Source: an uncultured Clostridia bacterium
GTDB taxonomy: Bacteria; Bacillota; Clostridia; UBA1381
NCBI GenBank assembly: GCA_944391255.1
Contig: CALXSW010000059.1
Coordinates: forward strand, 1-6,413
Reading direction: 5' to 3'
DNA: 6,413 nucleotides
Positions 1 through 5,971 of the stretch are shown here, piece by piece. The notes beneath the pieces are model-generated. The model saw nothing but the letters and a program-made list of their open reading frames with translations, was not told the DNA's origin and did no database searches. The position numbers and the translations under genes are program-made. Every line of letters begins with the position of its first letter. Within the stretch, counting starts at the first letter, position 1.

Positions 1-264
1 TATATGAGAGCTGCTTATGAAGAAGCTGAGCACGCTGCTAAGTTCGCTGAATTGTTGGGTGAGGTTGTTTCACCTTCAACAAAGAAGAACCTTGAAATGA
101 GAGCAGAAGCTGAAGCAGGCGCTACAGCAGGTAAGCTCGAGATCGCTAAGAGAGCTAAGGAGCTTGGCTACGACGCTATCCATGACACAGTTCATGAAAT
201 GGCTAAGGACGAAGCAAGACATGGCAAGTCATTCGAGGGTATGCTCAAGAGATATTTTGGTTAA
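1..264 (+). CDS. Rubrerythrin (probably reverse type), 3' part only
   Basis: Only the C-terminal 87 codons are present; the gene enters from the left edge in frame at base 1 and stops with TAA at 262-264. The translation is a ferritin-like four-helix domain with two visible diiron ExxH motifs, EAEH (bases 22-33) and EARH (211-222), and a helix around EMRAEAEAG between them. Rubrerythrins are cytoplasmic non-haem diiron peroxidases that reduce hydrogen peroxide in anaerobes. The protein ends right after the ferritin-like domain (KRYFG) with no C-terminal rubredoxin. That fits the clostridial reverse rubrerythrin (often annotated NADH peroxidase), whose rubredoxin domain is N-terminal and would lie outside the window. 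The codons are strongly biased to GCT, GAA and AAG, unlike the other genes here, suggesting high expression. A terminator follows within 25 bases. Family assignment is firm; the domain order is inferred from the C-terminus. Confidence 0.92.
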   Translation, partial: YMRAAYEEAEHAAKFAELLGEVVSPSTKKNLEMRAEAEAGATAGKLEIAKRAKELGYDAIHDTVHEMAKDEARHGKSFEGMLKRYFG

Positions 265-286
265 TGCCAATATAAATATGTCAGAT

Positions 287-318
287 ACAGGGGTTGAGAT
301 TTCTCAACCTCTGTTTTT
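287..318 (+). terminator. Rho-independent terminator of the rubrerythrin gene
   Basis: An 11-bp stem with one G-U pair (288-298 with 303-313) closes on a 4-nt loop and is followed by a run of five T (314-318). It lies 23 bases after the rubrerythrin stop codon and separates that gene from fic. Confidence 0.9.
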
Positions 319-391
319 ATGCGGTTTTGAAGGTCCGTGAAACTCCGGAAATCTTAAATCTGGTATTTGATGACTTTAAGGGAAAAGCATA

Positions 392-420
392 TTGAATTAT
401 TGTTAAAATCATGATATAAT
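392..420 (+). promoter_or_regulatory. Sigma-A promoter of fic, extended -10
   Basis: A TTGAAT -35 box (392-397) and a perfect TATAAT -10 box (415-420) are 17 bases apart, with TG at 412-413 giving an extended -10 (TGnTATAAT). Transcription would start near 427, leaving a leader of about 100 nt before the chosen fic start. I see no operator or riboswitch in the leader. The promoter makes fic an independent unit rather than read-through from rubrerythrin. Confidence 0.8.
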
Positions 421-512
421 AAACGCAAATAAGATATATGCTGTTTCGATGATGCGCATTAGTATGGAGCGTCGCAGCTTGATTGCGATAATAAGTGATA
501 CGTTTGAATTTG

Positions 513-520
513 AAAAGGGG
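513..520 (+). promoter_or_regulatory. Ribosome binding site that sets the fic start
   Basis: AAAAGGGG ends 9 bases before the ATG at 530. The upstream in-frame ATGs at 449 and 464 have no comparable purine-rich site, and their extra codons do not resemble Fic N-termini. Confidence 0.65.
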
Positions 521-529
521 AAAAGTGAT

Positions 530-1258
530 ATGAACTTTGATAGAATACAGGAAAAAAAGCTTAAATACGAACAAAATAAACACAAGATAAGCGCTGTAAC
601 TTTATCCTCTTATGAAAAGGATTTTGAACTCACATTCACGCATAATTCAACCGCTATTGAGGGAAATGCGTTAACACTGGTAGAAACTAAGGTGGTTCTT
701 GAAGACGGCATAGCGATCGGCGGTAAGGAGCTTCGTGAAATATATGAGATTATTAACCACAAAAAAGCGTATGGATATGTAAAAAAATGCATTGCTGAGA
801 AAAAGCCGTTAGATGAAAATATTGTAAAGGATCTACATGCCATACTTACAGAAAATATAATAGTCGGCGGAATCTACAGAAAAGAAGAGGTGCGGATCAG
901 CGGCGCGGGTTTTACGCCTCCTGCCGGAAATGAAATGTATACGCAGATAAAAAACTTTTATATGGATTTAAAAATCAAGGAAAACGAGTTAAATCCCATA
1001 GAGCTTGCCGCGTGGACTCACGCTGAATTTGTCAGAATCCACCCTTATATCGATGGCAACGGCAGAACGAGCAGACTTATCATGAATTATCAGCTTTTAA
1101 TTCATGGATACTTGCCGGTTTCTGTGGCAAAGGAAAATCGGCTTGATTATTATAATGCGCTTGAACAATATGCTGTAAACGGAGATCTGTCACCTTTTGC
1201 CGATTTTGTTGCGGAATTGGAAGAACAGCAATTAGACGAATATATGAAGCTGTGTTGA
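530..1258 (+). CDS. Fic family protein with built-in inhibitory helix (class II type)
   Basis: The product is 242 aa from the ATG at 530, chosen for its ribosome binding site; the frame is open back to an ATG at 449. Fic-fold enzymes usually transfer AMP from ATP to a hydroxyl side chain of a target protein. The active-site motif is HPYIDGNGR at residues 171-179, followed by TSR. It contains the catalytic His171, the metal-binding Asp175 and the phosphate-binding GNGR, with Tyr in place of the usual Phe. The N-terminal motif STAIEGN (residues 40-46) matches the inhibitory (S/T)xxxE(G/N) helix, whose Glu blocks productive ATP binding. The protein should thus hold itself in check without a separate antitoxin, and none is encoded beside it. 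The C-terminal winged-helix domain common in longer Fic proteins is absent. The gene has its own promoter and ends about 20 bases before a rubrerythrin gene remnant, which suggests it was inserted or brought there by rearrangement. The target is unknown. Confidence 0.9.
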   Translation: MNFDRIQEKKLKYEQNKHKISAVTLSSYEKDFELTFTHNSTAIEGNALTLVETKVVLEDGIAIGGKELREIYEIINHKKAYGYVKKCIAEKKPLDENIVKDLHAILTENIIVGGIYRKEEVRISGAGFTPPAGNEMYTQIKNFYMDLKIKENELNPIELAAWTHAEFVRIHPYIDGNGRTSRLIMNYQLLIHGYLPVSVAKENRLDYYNALEQYAVNGDLSPFADFVAELEEQQLDEYMKLC

Positions 1259-1279
1259 TGTTTAATGTTATGGAAGATT

Positions 1280-1354
1280 ATGTTTCAAAATGAAGCAAGA
1301 CATGGCAAGGGGTTTTAGGGGATGCTCAAGCGATATATAGATAATTTTAAGTAA
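1280..1354 (+). pseudogene. Decayed 3' fragment of a second rubrerythrin gene
   Basis: Bases 1292-1309 are identical to 211-228 of the intact rubrerythrin, and 1292-1339 matches 211-258 at 39 of 48 positions without gaps. Read in the matching frame it gives NEARHGKGF, then a TAG stop (1316-1318) where the intact gene has GAG (Glu), then GMLKRYIDNFK and TAA at 1352-1354. It keeps the ExxH ligand motif and the GMLKRY end but nothing from earlier in the gene. Similarity before 1292 is weak, so the left boundary is approximate. It is either what remains of a tandem rubrerythrin paralog or a partial duplication made when fic arrived. It cannot make a functional protein. Confidence 0.85.
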
Positions 1355-1360
1355 TTGAAT

Positions 1361-1393
1361 AAAAGCGCGGTTCAAATATAGTACCGCGCTTTT
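1361..1393. terminator. Bidirectional terminator between fic and the phosphodiesterase gene
   Basis: A perfect 11-bp inverted repeat (1361-1371 with 1383-1393) closes an 11-nt loop. Its outer bases are AAAA on the left and TTTT on the right, so both strands end in a T run after a GC-rich stem. It serves the convergent fic side and phosphodiesterase gene. Confidence 0.88.
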
Positions 1394-1402
1394 TATATTA
1401 AA

Positions 1403-2398
1403 TCAGTCAACGTATATGACGGAATCTTTTAGTATCTTTTCTATATTGGCAATATCTGTTGTGGCTCCTGTTATGTATGGATCTATCGCGAGCGCCTGAT
1501 CTTTTGTCTGGATAGTCCAGACCTCAATAGGCAGAGCGTTGTCGATAGCTGTGCATATATCCGTATATGTAACATATCCGGCACAGGCGTCAAGAAATAC
1601 ATCGTTATCGCCTGTTTTTAATGACGCGGCATCGGCGGCATTTTCCGGTGTGATCTTGTTCACAAGCAGACCGAGACGGAGTGTTCTTTCGTAGTTTTTC
1701 AGTGTGTGCAGAAAATCAGATGAAAAGCTTATAAATGTTGTGTTGTTAAGCATTCCGTAACGGTTTACGATATTTACAATGCTTTGCAGCTGTTCAACTG
1801 TAAATACTTCTGTGTCTTTAAGCTCTATATATGGCATAAGTCCTATTTTTTTACATAATGACAGAAATTCCTCAAGAGTTGGGATAGTGGTGCCGGCGTA
1901 TGAAGGGGATTTCCAAGATCCGAAATCGTATTGGCGCAGCTGATCGAGTGTCATATCAGAAACTTTTCCCGAGCCGTTTGATGTTCTGTCTATAGTGCTG
2001 TCATGTATTATGACTATTTTTCCGTCAGCGGTGTACGATATATCACATTCAACATAATTGAATCCGTTCAGCTTTGCGGCAAGAAAAGCCGGAAGCGTGT
2101 TTTCAGGCGCTGCGGAGCAGAAGCCTCTGTGGCTTATGGTTTTCAGATTGGGATTTCCGGCAAGCATAAATTTTGAAGGCATGCCCGATGTTATAAAAAC
2201 ACTCTGCCCGTCCCATTCAACCGATGCGCCGAGATTTTCTGAAACGGCGCGGACGGGAACATATGTTGTTCCGTTGTTGTTATAAGCCGGTGTATCTATA
2301 AGCTGCCCATCAACATAAACGTCAACCGTGGTGGCATGCGCCGACGCGGTGAACATAAGTATTGCGGAGAGAGCTGATATGATTCGTTTTGATTTCAT
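1403..2398 (-). CDS. Secreted glycerophosphodiester phosphodiesterase with N-terminal stalk domain
   Basis: The 331-aa product begins with a signal peptide: KSKR, a hydrophobic core, and a probable cleavage after AHA at residue 22. Residues 24-70 resemble the copper-amine-oxidase-like N-terminal domain (YVDGQ, then YVPVRAVSENLGA and VEWDG), an add-on common in exported clostridial proteins. From residue 86 a GDPD TIM barrel follows. It shows HRG (90-92), ENT (99-101), the metal-ligand pair Glu117 and Asp119, His132-Asp133, Glu192 and Lys194, and WTIQ near the end. The family hydrolyses glycerophosphodiesters such as glycerophosphocholine to glycerol 3-phosphate and an alcohol, with a divalent metal. 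With no lipobox or anchor visible, it should act outside the membrane on lipid breakdown products or possibly teichoic acids. AGGAGG (2406-2411) lies 7 bases before the ATG. No glycerol phosphate transporter lies nearby. The fold assignment is firm; the substrate is not known. Confidence 0.93.
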   Translation of the reverse strand: MKSKRIISALSAILMFTASAHATTVDVYVDGQLIDTPAYNNNGTTYVPVRAVSENLGASVEWDGQSVFITSGMPSKFMLAGNPNLKTISHRGFCSAAPENTLPAFLAAKLNGFNYVECDISYTADGKIVIIHDSTIDRTSNGSGKVSDMTLDQLRQYDFGSWKSPSYAGTTIPTLEEFLSLCKKIGLMPYIELKDTEVFTVEQLQSIVNIVNRYGMLNNTTFISFSSDFLHTLKNYERTLRLGLLVNKITPENAADAASLKTGDNDVFLDACAGYVTYTDICTAIDNALPIEVWTIQTKDQALAIDPYITGATTDIANIEKILKDSVIYVD

Positions 2399-2431
2399 TT
2401 ACAAGCCTCCTAATCAATAGATCATAACGTT

Positions 2432-2460
2432 ATTCTATACCAAAAAACCAATTATGTCAA
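2432..2460 (-). promoter_or_regulatory. Sigma-A promoter of the phosphodiesterase gene
   Basis: On the minus strand a perfect TTGACA -35 box (2460-2455) is 17 bases from a TAGAAT -10 box (2437-2432). Transcription would start near 2425, giving a leader of about 27 nt that contains the AGGAGG site. Confidence 0.82.
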
Positions 2461-2467
2461 GCCTTAC

Positions 2468-2496
2468 TTGATTTTTTGGTGTCCATAGTGTATAAT
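2468..2496 (+). promoter_or_regulatory. Sigma-A promoter of holB
   Basis: A TTGATT -35 box (2468-2473) and a perfect TATAAT -10 box (2491-2496) are 17 bases apart. The start would be near 2503, with a leader of about 75 nt. Its -35 box is only 7 bp from the -35 box of the divergent phosphodiesterase promoter. Confidence 0.82.
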
Positions 2497-2505
2497 AGAT
2501 ATATT

Positions 2506-2538
2506 CCCTGCTGCAGAAGCTATTTGCAGTGATGAGGG
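2506..2538 (+). other. Possible hairpin at the 5' end of the holB leader
   Basis: CTGCA (2511-2515) can pair with TGCAG (2525-2529), and CCCT (2506-2509) with AGGG (2535-2538), around an asymmetric internal loop. It would form right at the predicted 5' end of the mRNA. No T run follows, so it is not a terminator. It might protect the transcript or be chance. Confidence 0.35.
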
Positions 2539-2577
2539 TAAAAACTACGATATTTTATTGATCGCGAGGGCGGAATA

Positions 2578-3546
2578 ATGTACGGATATAATATATTCCA
2601 TGAGGATATTATTAATAATCTTATAGAAAATATACGCGACGGAAAATGCGCTAACGCGTATATATTTGAGGGTGAAAAGGGACTGGCTAAGCATGAGGCT
2701 GCCAGACTTTTCGCGCACGCGCTTGTATGTGATGATGAAAAACATGCGCCATGCTGCGAATGCAGATCATGCATTGAATCAAAGGCGGGAACAAATCCTG
2801 ATATTATAACAGTGGGTAAGGAAAAGGACAAGACGACTATAGGCGTTGAGGGAATAAGAAATATGCTTACAGACGCTATGAACAAGCCGTTTTACGCGAG
2901 ACGAAAGGTGTATATATTAGAAGACGGCGGAATTATAACGCCTCAGGCGCAGAATGCGTTTTTGAAAATGTTTGAGGAACCGCCGGAATATCTCGTTTTC
3001 ATTATAGTCTGCGAGCATGAAGAACAGCTGCTTGAAACTATACGCTCAAGGGCTGTGCGAGTGAAATTTCAGCGTGTAAGCGATGATATAGTTAGAAATT
3101 ATATAGAAAATAAGTATCCTGATGAAACAAGAGTTGATTTTCTTGTTAAATACTGCTCTGGAATACCATATGCGGCAGATGAGATAATAGCGCGTGAAGA
3201 TTTTGAAACGATGCGCGAGGAGGTATTATCGCTTGTTCCGAAGCTGCTCTCAAAAAATAAAATACACGCTTTTGAGGCGGCGGAATATTTTGAAAAGAAC
3301 AAGGATACAGCCGATGAGGCGTATGATATGATACTCATGTATCTAAGAGACGCGCTTGTAACTTCTATGGGCAGTCCTGAAAATGTGGTGAATTCTGATA
3401 AGCGCGATAAGATAAACATTCTCGCGTCAAGCTATACGCCGCAAAAGCTTATGAAAGCGGCGGACGAAATAGTTTTTGCAAAGAAGATGATAGAGCGCCA
3501 CATAAAGGCGGCGGCTACAGCTCTTCATGCCGGACTTAAAATATGA
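2578..3546 (+). CDS. holB: DNA polymerase III subunit delta-prime
   Basis: The 322-aa product is a normal-length delta-prime, the AAA+-fold clamp-loader subunit that works with delta and DnaX to load the sliding clamp on DNA in the cytoplasm. The P-loop region is degenerate (GEKGLAKH, residues 32-39, with Ala-Lys-His replacing Gly-Lys-Ser/Thr), as expected for a subunit that does not hydrolyse ATP. A zinc-binding knuckle follows with Cys51, Cys59, Cys62 and Cys65. TIGVEGIRNM, the LKMFEEPP block (129-136) and IRSRA (155-159) are the conserved AAA+ landmarks. The usual SRC motif is SRA here but keeps the arginine that serves as a trans finger for a DnaX neighbour. The C-terminal third is helical. 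A GAGGGCGGA-type site precedes the ATG at 2578. The gene stands alone between its own promoter and a terminator, without the tmk and ricT (PSP1) neighbours common in Firmicutes. Confidence 0.92.
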   Translation: MYGYNIFHEDIINNLIENIRDGKCANAYIFEGEKGLAKHEAARLFAHALVCDDEKHAPCCECRSCIESKAGTNPDIITVGKEKDKTTIGVEGIRNMLTDAMNKPFYARRKVYILEDGGIITPQAQNAFLKMFEEPPEYLVFIIVCEHEEQLLETIRSRAVRVKFQRVSDDIVRNYIENKYPDETRVDFLVKYCSGIPYAADEIIAREDFETMREEVLSLVPKLLSKNKIHAFEAAEYFEKNKDTADEAYDMILMYLRDALVTSMGSPENVVNSDKRDKINILASSYTPQKLMKAADEIVFAKKMIERHIKAAATALHAGLKI

Positions 3547-3549
3547 AAT

Positions 3550-3588
3550 AAAAAACAGACGCGTAATTAAACGGCGCGTCTGTTTTTT
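3550..3588. terminator. Bidirectional terminator between holB and the acyltransferase gene
   Basis: A perfect 14-bp inverted repeat (3550-3563 with 3575-3588) closes an 11-nt loop and has A and T runs on its outer ends, so it can work on both strands. It begins 4 bases after the holB stop codon. The stop codon of the convergent acyltransferase (3567-3569) lies in its loop, and that gene's last codons form one arm of the stem. Confidence 0.92.
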
Positions 3589-4622
3589 GCTGTTCGTGAG
3601 TATTTTAACTGTTTATATATTATGCATAGCGATATAGTGATACCGTAAACAAGCACGATCCTTATAGCGTATCTGTTAAGAAGTCCGTTCACACCGAATT
3701 TATCAAGCCATCTTGTGACCTCGGCAAGCGTCAGACAGTGTGTCAGATAGATCAGATAGCTTGCGCTGTCGAGTTTTTTTATTATACCGAGCGACGCGAG
3801 TTTGCTGTCGCTGTAGTATATACCTGCTCTCATCAGGAAAAGCAGCGCCGAGAATGTGTACATCATATGCGTTGTGTCAAGCCAGCTTTGCGGCCGGTCG
3901 TACTTAAAGAACAGCACTGATCCGATAAGATCAAAGAAAATAGACACAAGCAGAAGAAAGAATATAAATCCTGTGTTTTTCTTGAGTGTTTCTTTAAATC
4001 CGTCATAGTTAAGACCTATATAGCCGCCTAAGCACCACCAGAATAGATATGATGTAAATGTTCTGTCATAATACCTGAAAAAATAATCAGGTATCATCAT
4101 ATCTATAAGATTCGGGAGAAATTGCCCGAAAATTATAGATATAAATATTGATGCAGTAAGAATTATAACCGGACTGAATTTTCTAAAAAGCCATACCCAT
4201 AAAGGCATCAGAAGATAAAATTGCAGCAACGCTATTACAAAGTAAAAATGTCCCGCAAGATCTCCGGAATATATATAATATATAAGCTCCCGAATGCTGA
4301 ATGTCATCACGCCGGTAGAGCAGTAATATATATAATATATAACGACCCATAGGAGATATGGCAAAACTATGCTTAAAGCACGTTTTTTATAGAATCGTAT
4401 CGCGCTGAATCCGTCTGTGCCTTTTAGAAAAAGCTTTATCCCCGAAAGCATGATAAATCCCGGAACTACTATCGCAAAAAGACGCCATGGCACGAATAGA
4501 ACGAGCCATGTAGCGGGATTTACGTCGCGTATCGAAAGCGCCTCTGATGTGACATGTATGAACATTACCATAAGGCACATTAGAACGTTTAGAAGTGTTA
4601 TTTCGTTTTTTTTCTTTTGCAT
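3567..4622 (-). CDS. Membrane acyltransferase 3 family protein
   Basis: The 351-aa product is a polytopic inner-membrane protein with about ten hydrophobic segments, roughly at residues 10-28, 40-62, 83-103, 123-146, 152-170, 190-207, 218-238, 255-270, 290-305 and 320-338. His23 in helix 1 (MFIHVTSEA) is the conserved family histidine. VPGFIMLSGI (about 53-62) and the late SYLIYLTHCL segment also match acyltransferase 3 (WecH/OafA-like) proteins. These move an acyl group, usually acetyl, onto a sugar or other surface molecule; the acceptor cannot be told here. The start ATG at 4622 lies 6 bases after the stop of the upstream U32 gene, and its AAGAGGA site (4640-4634) is inside that gene's end, so the two are likely translationally coupled. 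The last codons (KNRRAV) lie inside the shared terminator stem. Confidence 0.88.
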   Translation of the reverse strand: MQKKKNEITLLNVLMCLMVMFIHVTSEALSIRDVNPATWLVLFVPWRLFAIVVPGFIMLSGIKLFLKGTDGFSAIRFYKKRALSIVLPYLLWVVIYYIYYCSTGVMTFSIRELIYYIYSGDLAGHFYFVIALLQFYLLMPLWVWLFRKFSPVIILTASIFISIIFGQFLPNLIDMMIPDYFFRYYDRTFTSYLFWWCLGGYIGLNYDGFKETLKKNTGFIFFLLLVSIFFDLIGSVLFFKYDRPQSWLDTTHMMYTFSALLFLMRAGIYYSDSKLASLGIIKKLDSASYLIYLTHCLTLAEVTRWLDKFGVNGLLNRYAIRIVLVYGITISLCIIYKQLKYSRTAKNRRAV

Positions 4623-4628
4623 GATGAA

Positions 4629-5852
4629 TTATTTCCTCTTGCGTATCATCGCGCCCTCGCATACAGGCCCCGGAGCGTTCATAGTGACTATCATTTCAGC
4701 GTGGGGAGCTACTGTTATATGTTCGCCGCGCGAGTCAGTCATATCAGCGGCTGTCACCTTCATATATGGTTTCATAGGTTGTATGATCTCAAGCTCCTCA
4801 CCCTCAAAAAATCTGTTTCGCTGTGTTATTGTCATTCTGTTGCTTGACGGATCGTAGCTTTTCACTATCCCGACAAGCTCATAGTCGCGTATATATGAGC
4901 TTGTGTCATATACCTGCGCGTCACTTCCCGGTCTGCCAAAGTAAAAACCAGTGGTGTACGGTCTGTGGCTGACCTTGCAAAGCTCTTCCATTTCCTCGGG
5001 ATTAAACTTGTAGTTTTCGGGATCCGCGCAGTAGCGGTCTATTTCTCGTCTGTACGCGCCTACTACTGTTGCGACATAAAAGGCTGTCTTTACTCGTCCC
5101 TCGATTTTGAGGCTTGTTATACCGCTTTCTACAAGCTCCGGTATATGTTCTATAGTGCATAGATCCTTGGAGTTGAAAATAAAAGTTCCTCTTTCGTTTT
5201 CCTCTACATTGAAATATTCACCGGGACGTTTTTCTTCAACGAGTGAATAGTTCCAGCGGCATGGGTGAGCGCACGCTCCCTGATTTGAATCTCTGCCCGT
5301 CATATAATTTGAAAGCAGGCATCTGCCGGAATATGATATGCACATAGCGCCGTGTATAAATGCCTCAAGCTCGAGATCCTCGGGAATATGCTTTCTAAAT
5401 TCAGCTATTTCCTTAAATGACATCTCGCGGCCGAGTACGACTCTTGCAGCGCCGAGCTTATGCCACATCAATGCGCTCTGATAATTGGTATTATTCGCCT
5501 GTGTGCTGATGTGTATCGGTATTTCCGGAGCGATCTCACGCATAATGCCGAAAAGGCCGAGATCGGCTATAAGCACTCCGTCAAAACCGAGCGGTCGTAT
5601 TTCTGTTATATAATTTCTGAAATCATCAAGATCATCATTGTGCGGTATTATATTCGCTGTAAGGTATACTTTCTTGCCGCGCGCATGGGCATATTCTATA
5701 CCCTCTTTCATATCCTCAAATGAAAAATTTTCAGCCGCGACACGCAGTGAAAATGATTCGCCGCCGATATATACGGCATCGGCGCCGTAGTCTATAGCTG
5801 TTTTAAGTTTTTCAAGGCTGCCGCCCGGAGCGAGCAGTTCAGGTTTCTTCAT
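4629..5852 (-). CDS. U32-family protein, probable tRNA uridine-34 hydroxylase (TrhP-like)
   Basis: The 407-aa product opens with the U32 start ELLAPGGSLEKLKTAIDYGADAVY split over residues 5-28. It carries the full family signature E-x-F-x2-G-x-M-C-x6-C-x2-S at residues 163-181. Cys171, Cys178, Cys194 and Cys198 are the expected [4Fe-4S] ligands. Residues 1-300 form the TIM-barrel-like core, and about 320-405 the small beta-rich C-terminal domain. These proteins were first named collagenase-like peptidases. Better-studied members (TrhP/YegQ, RlhA, Bacillus YrrN and YrrO) are prephenate-dependent RNA hydroxylases that make 5-hydroxyuridine at tRNA position 34 or hydroxylate 23S rRNA. Length and C-terminal domain fit YrrO best, but the paralog is uncertain, so no symbol is given. 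The ATG at 5852 follows AAAGGAG (5869-5863) by 10 bases. It is the first gene of an operon with the acyltransferase. Confidence 0.9.
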   Translation of the reverse strand: MKKPELLAPGGSLEKLKTAIDYGADAVYIGGESFSLRVAAENFSFEDMKEGIEYAHARGKKVYLTANIIPHNDDLDDFRNYITEIRPLGFDGVLIADLGLFGIMREIAPEIPIHISTQANNTNYQSALMWHKLGAARVVLGREMSFKEIAEFRKHIPEDLELEAFIHGAMCISYSGRCLLSNYMTGRDSNQGACAHPCRWNYSLVEEKRPGEYFNVEENERGTFIFNSKDLCTIEHIPELVESGITSLKIEGRVKTAFYVATVVGAYRREIDRYCADPENYKFNPEEMEELCKVSHRPYTTGFYFGRPGSDAQVYDTSSYIRDYELVGIVKSYDPSSNRMTITQRNRFFEGEELEIIQPMKPYMKVTAADMTDSRGEHITVAPHAEMIVTMNAPGPVCEGAMIRKRK

Positions 5853-5873
5853 AGTAAAAATTCTCCTTTAAAA

Positions 5874-5906
5874 TATATCAGCCTGACAGTTGCGGCGGCT
5901 GATGTA
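5874..5906 (-). other. Leader hairpin just upstream of the U32 gene ribosome binding site
   Basis: Bases 5874-5883 and 5897-5906 form a 10-bp stem with one wobble pair around a 13-nt loop; the core ATCAGCC/GGCTGAT is perfect. In the minus-strand mRNA it ends about 4 nt before AAAGGAG. No T run of terminator type follows. It could affect translation or mRNA stability, but no known riboswitch class is recognised. Confidence 0.45.
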
Positions 5907-5928
5907 ATTGGTGTTTTATACACTCGTT

Positions 5929-5957
5929 ATTATATATCATGACGCGTATTTTGTCAA
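5929..5957 (-). promoter_or_regulatory. Consensus sigma-A promoter of the U32-acyltransferase operon
   Basis: On the minus strand a perfect TTGACA (5957-5952) is 17 bases from a perfect TATAAT (5934-5929). Transcription would start near 5922, leaving a leader of about 70 nt that includes the hairpin and the ribosome binding site. This is the strongest promoter match in the window. Confidence 0.9.
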
Positions 5958-5971
5958 TATAGAGCGAAATG

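Noticed and set aside
317..583. A minus-strand open frame in the fic upstream region.
   Set aside because: It covers the rubrerythrin terminator edge, the fic promoter and the fic start, and its product is low-complexity and unlike any protein I know.
530..1258. The fic gene as half of a toxin-antitoxin pair.
   Set aside because: No small antitoxin gene lies on either side, and the inhibitory motif is inside the protein itself.
211..1339. The rubrerythrin tail repeats as att sites of an integrated element.
   Set aside because: No integrase or other mobility gene lies between them, and the right copy is diverged over 48 bp with only 18 bp identical, which fits a decayed paralog or old partial duplication better.
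2439..2480. An operator-like dyad (ACCAAAAAA and TTTTTTGGT) between the divergent promoters.
   Set aside because: The arms do not share a centre with the inner TCAAG/CTTGA pair (2457-2461 and 2467-2471). Low-complexity A/T runs near symmetric promoters make chance likely, so it is not listed as an operator.
4268..4342. Two identical 18-bp AT-rich copies (4268-4285 and 4325-4342), 57 bp apart.
   Set aside because: Both encode IYYIY-type membrane segments of the acyltransferase in the same frame; simple Ile/Tyr-rich coding explains them.
4417..4857. A plus-strand open frame across the acyltransferase/U32 junction.
   Set aside because: It is antisense to two well-supported genes, has no family features and no start signals.
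4629..5852. Annotation of the U32 gene as a secreted collagenase.
   Set aside because: There is no signal peptide, the four cysteines fit an iron-sulfur cluster, and characterised relatives are RNA hydroxylases.
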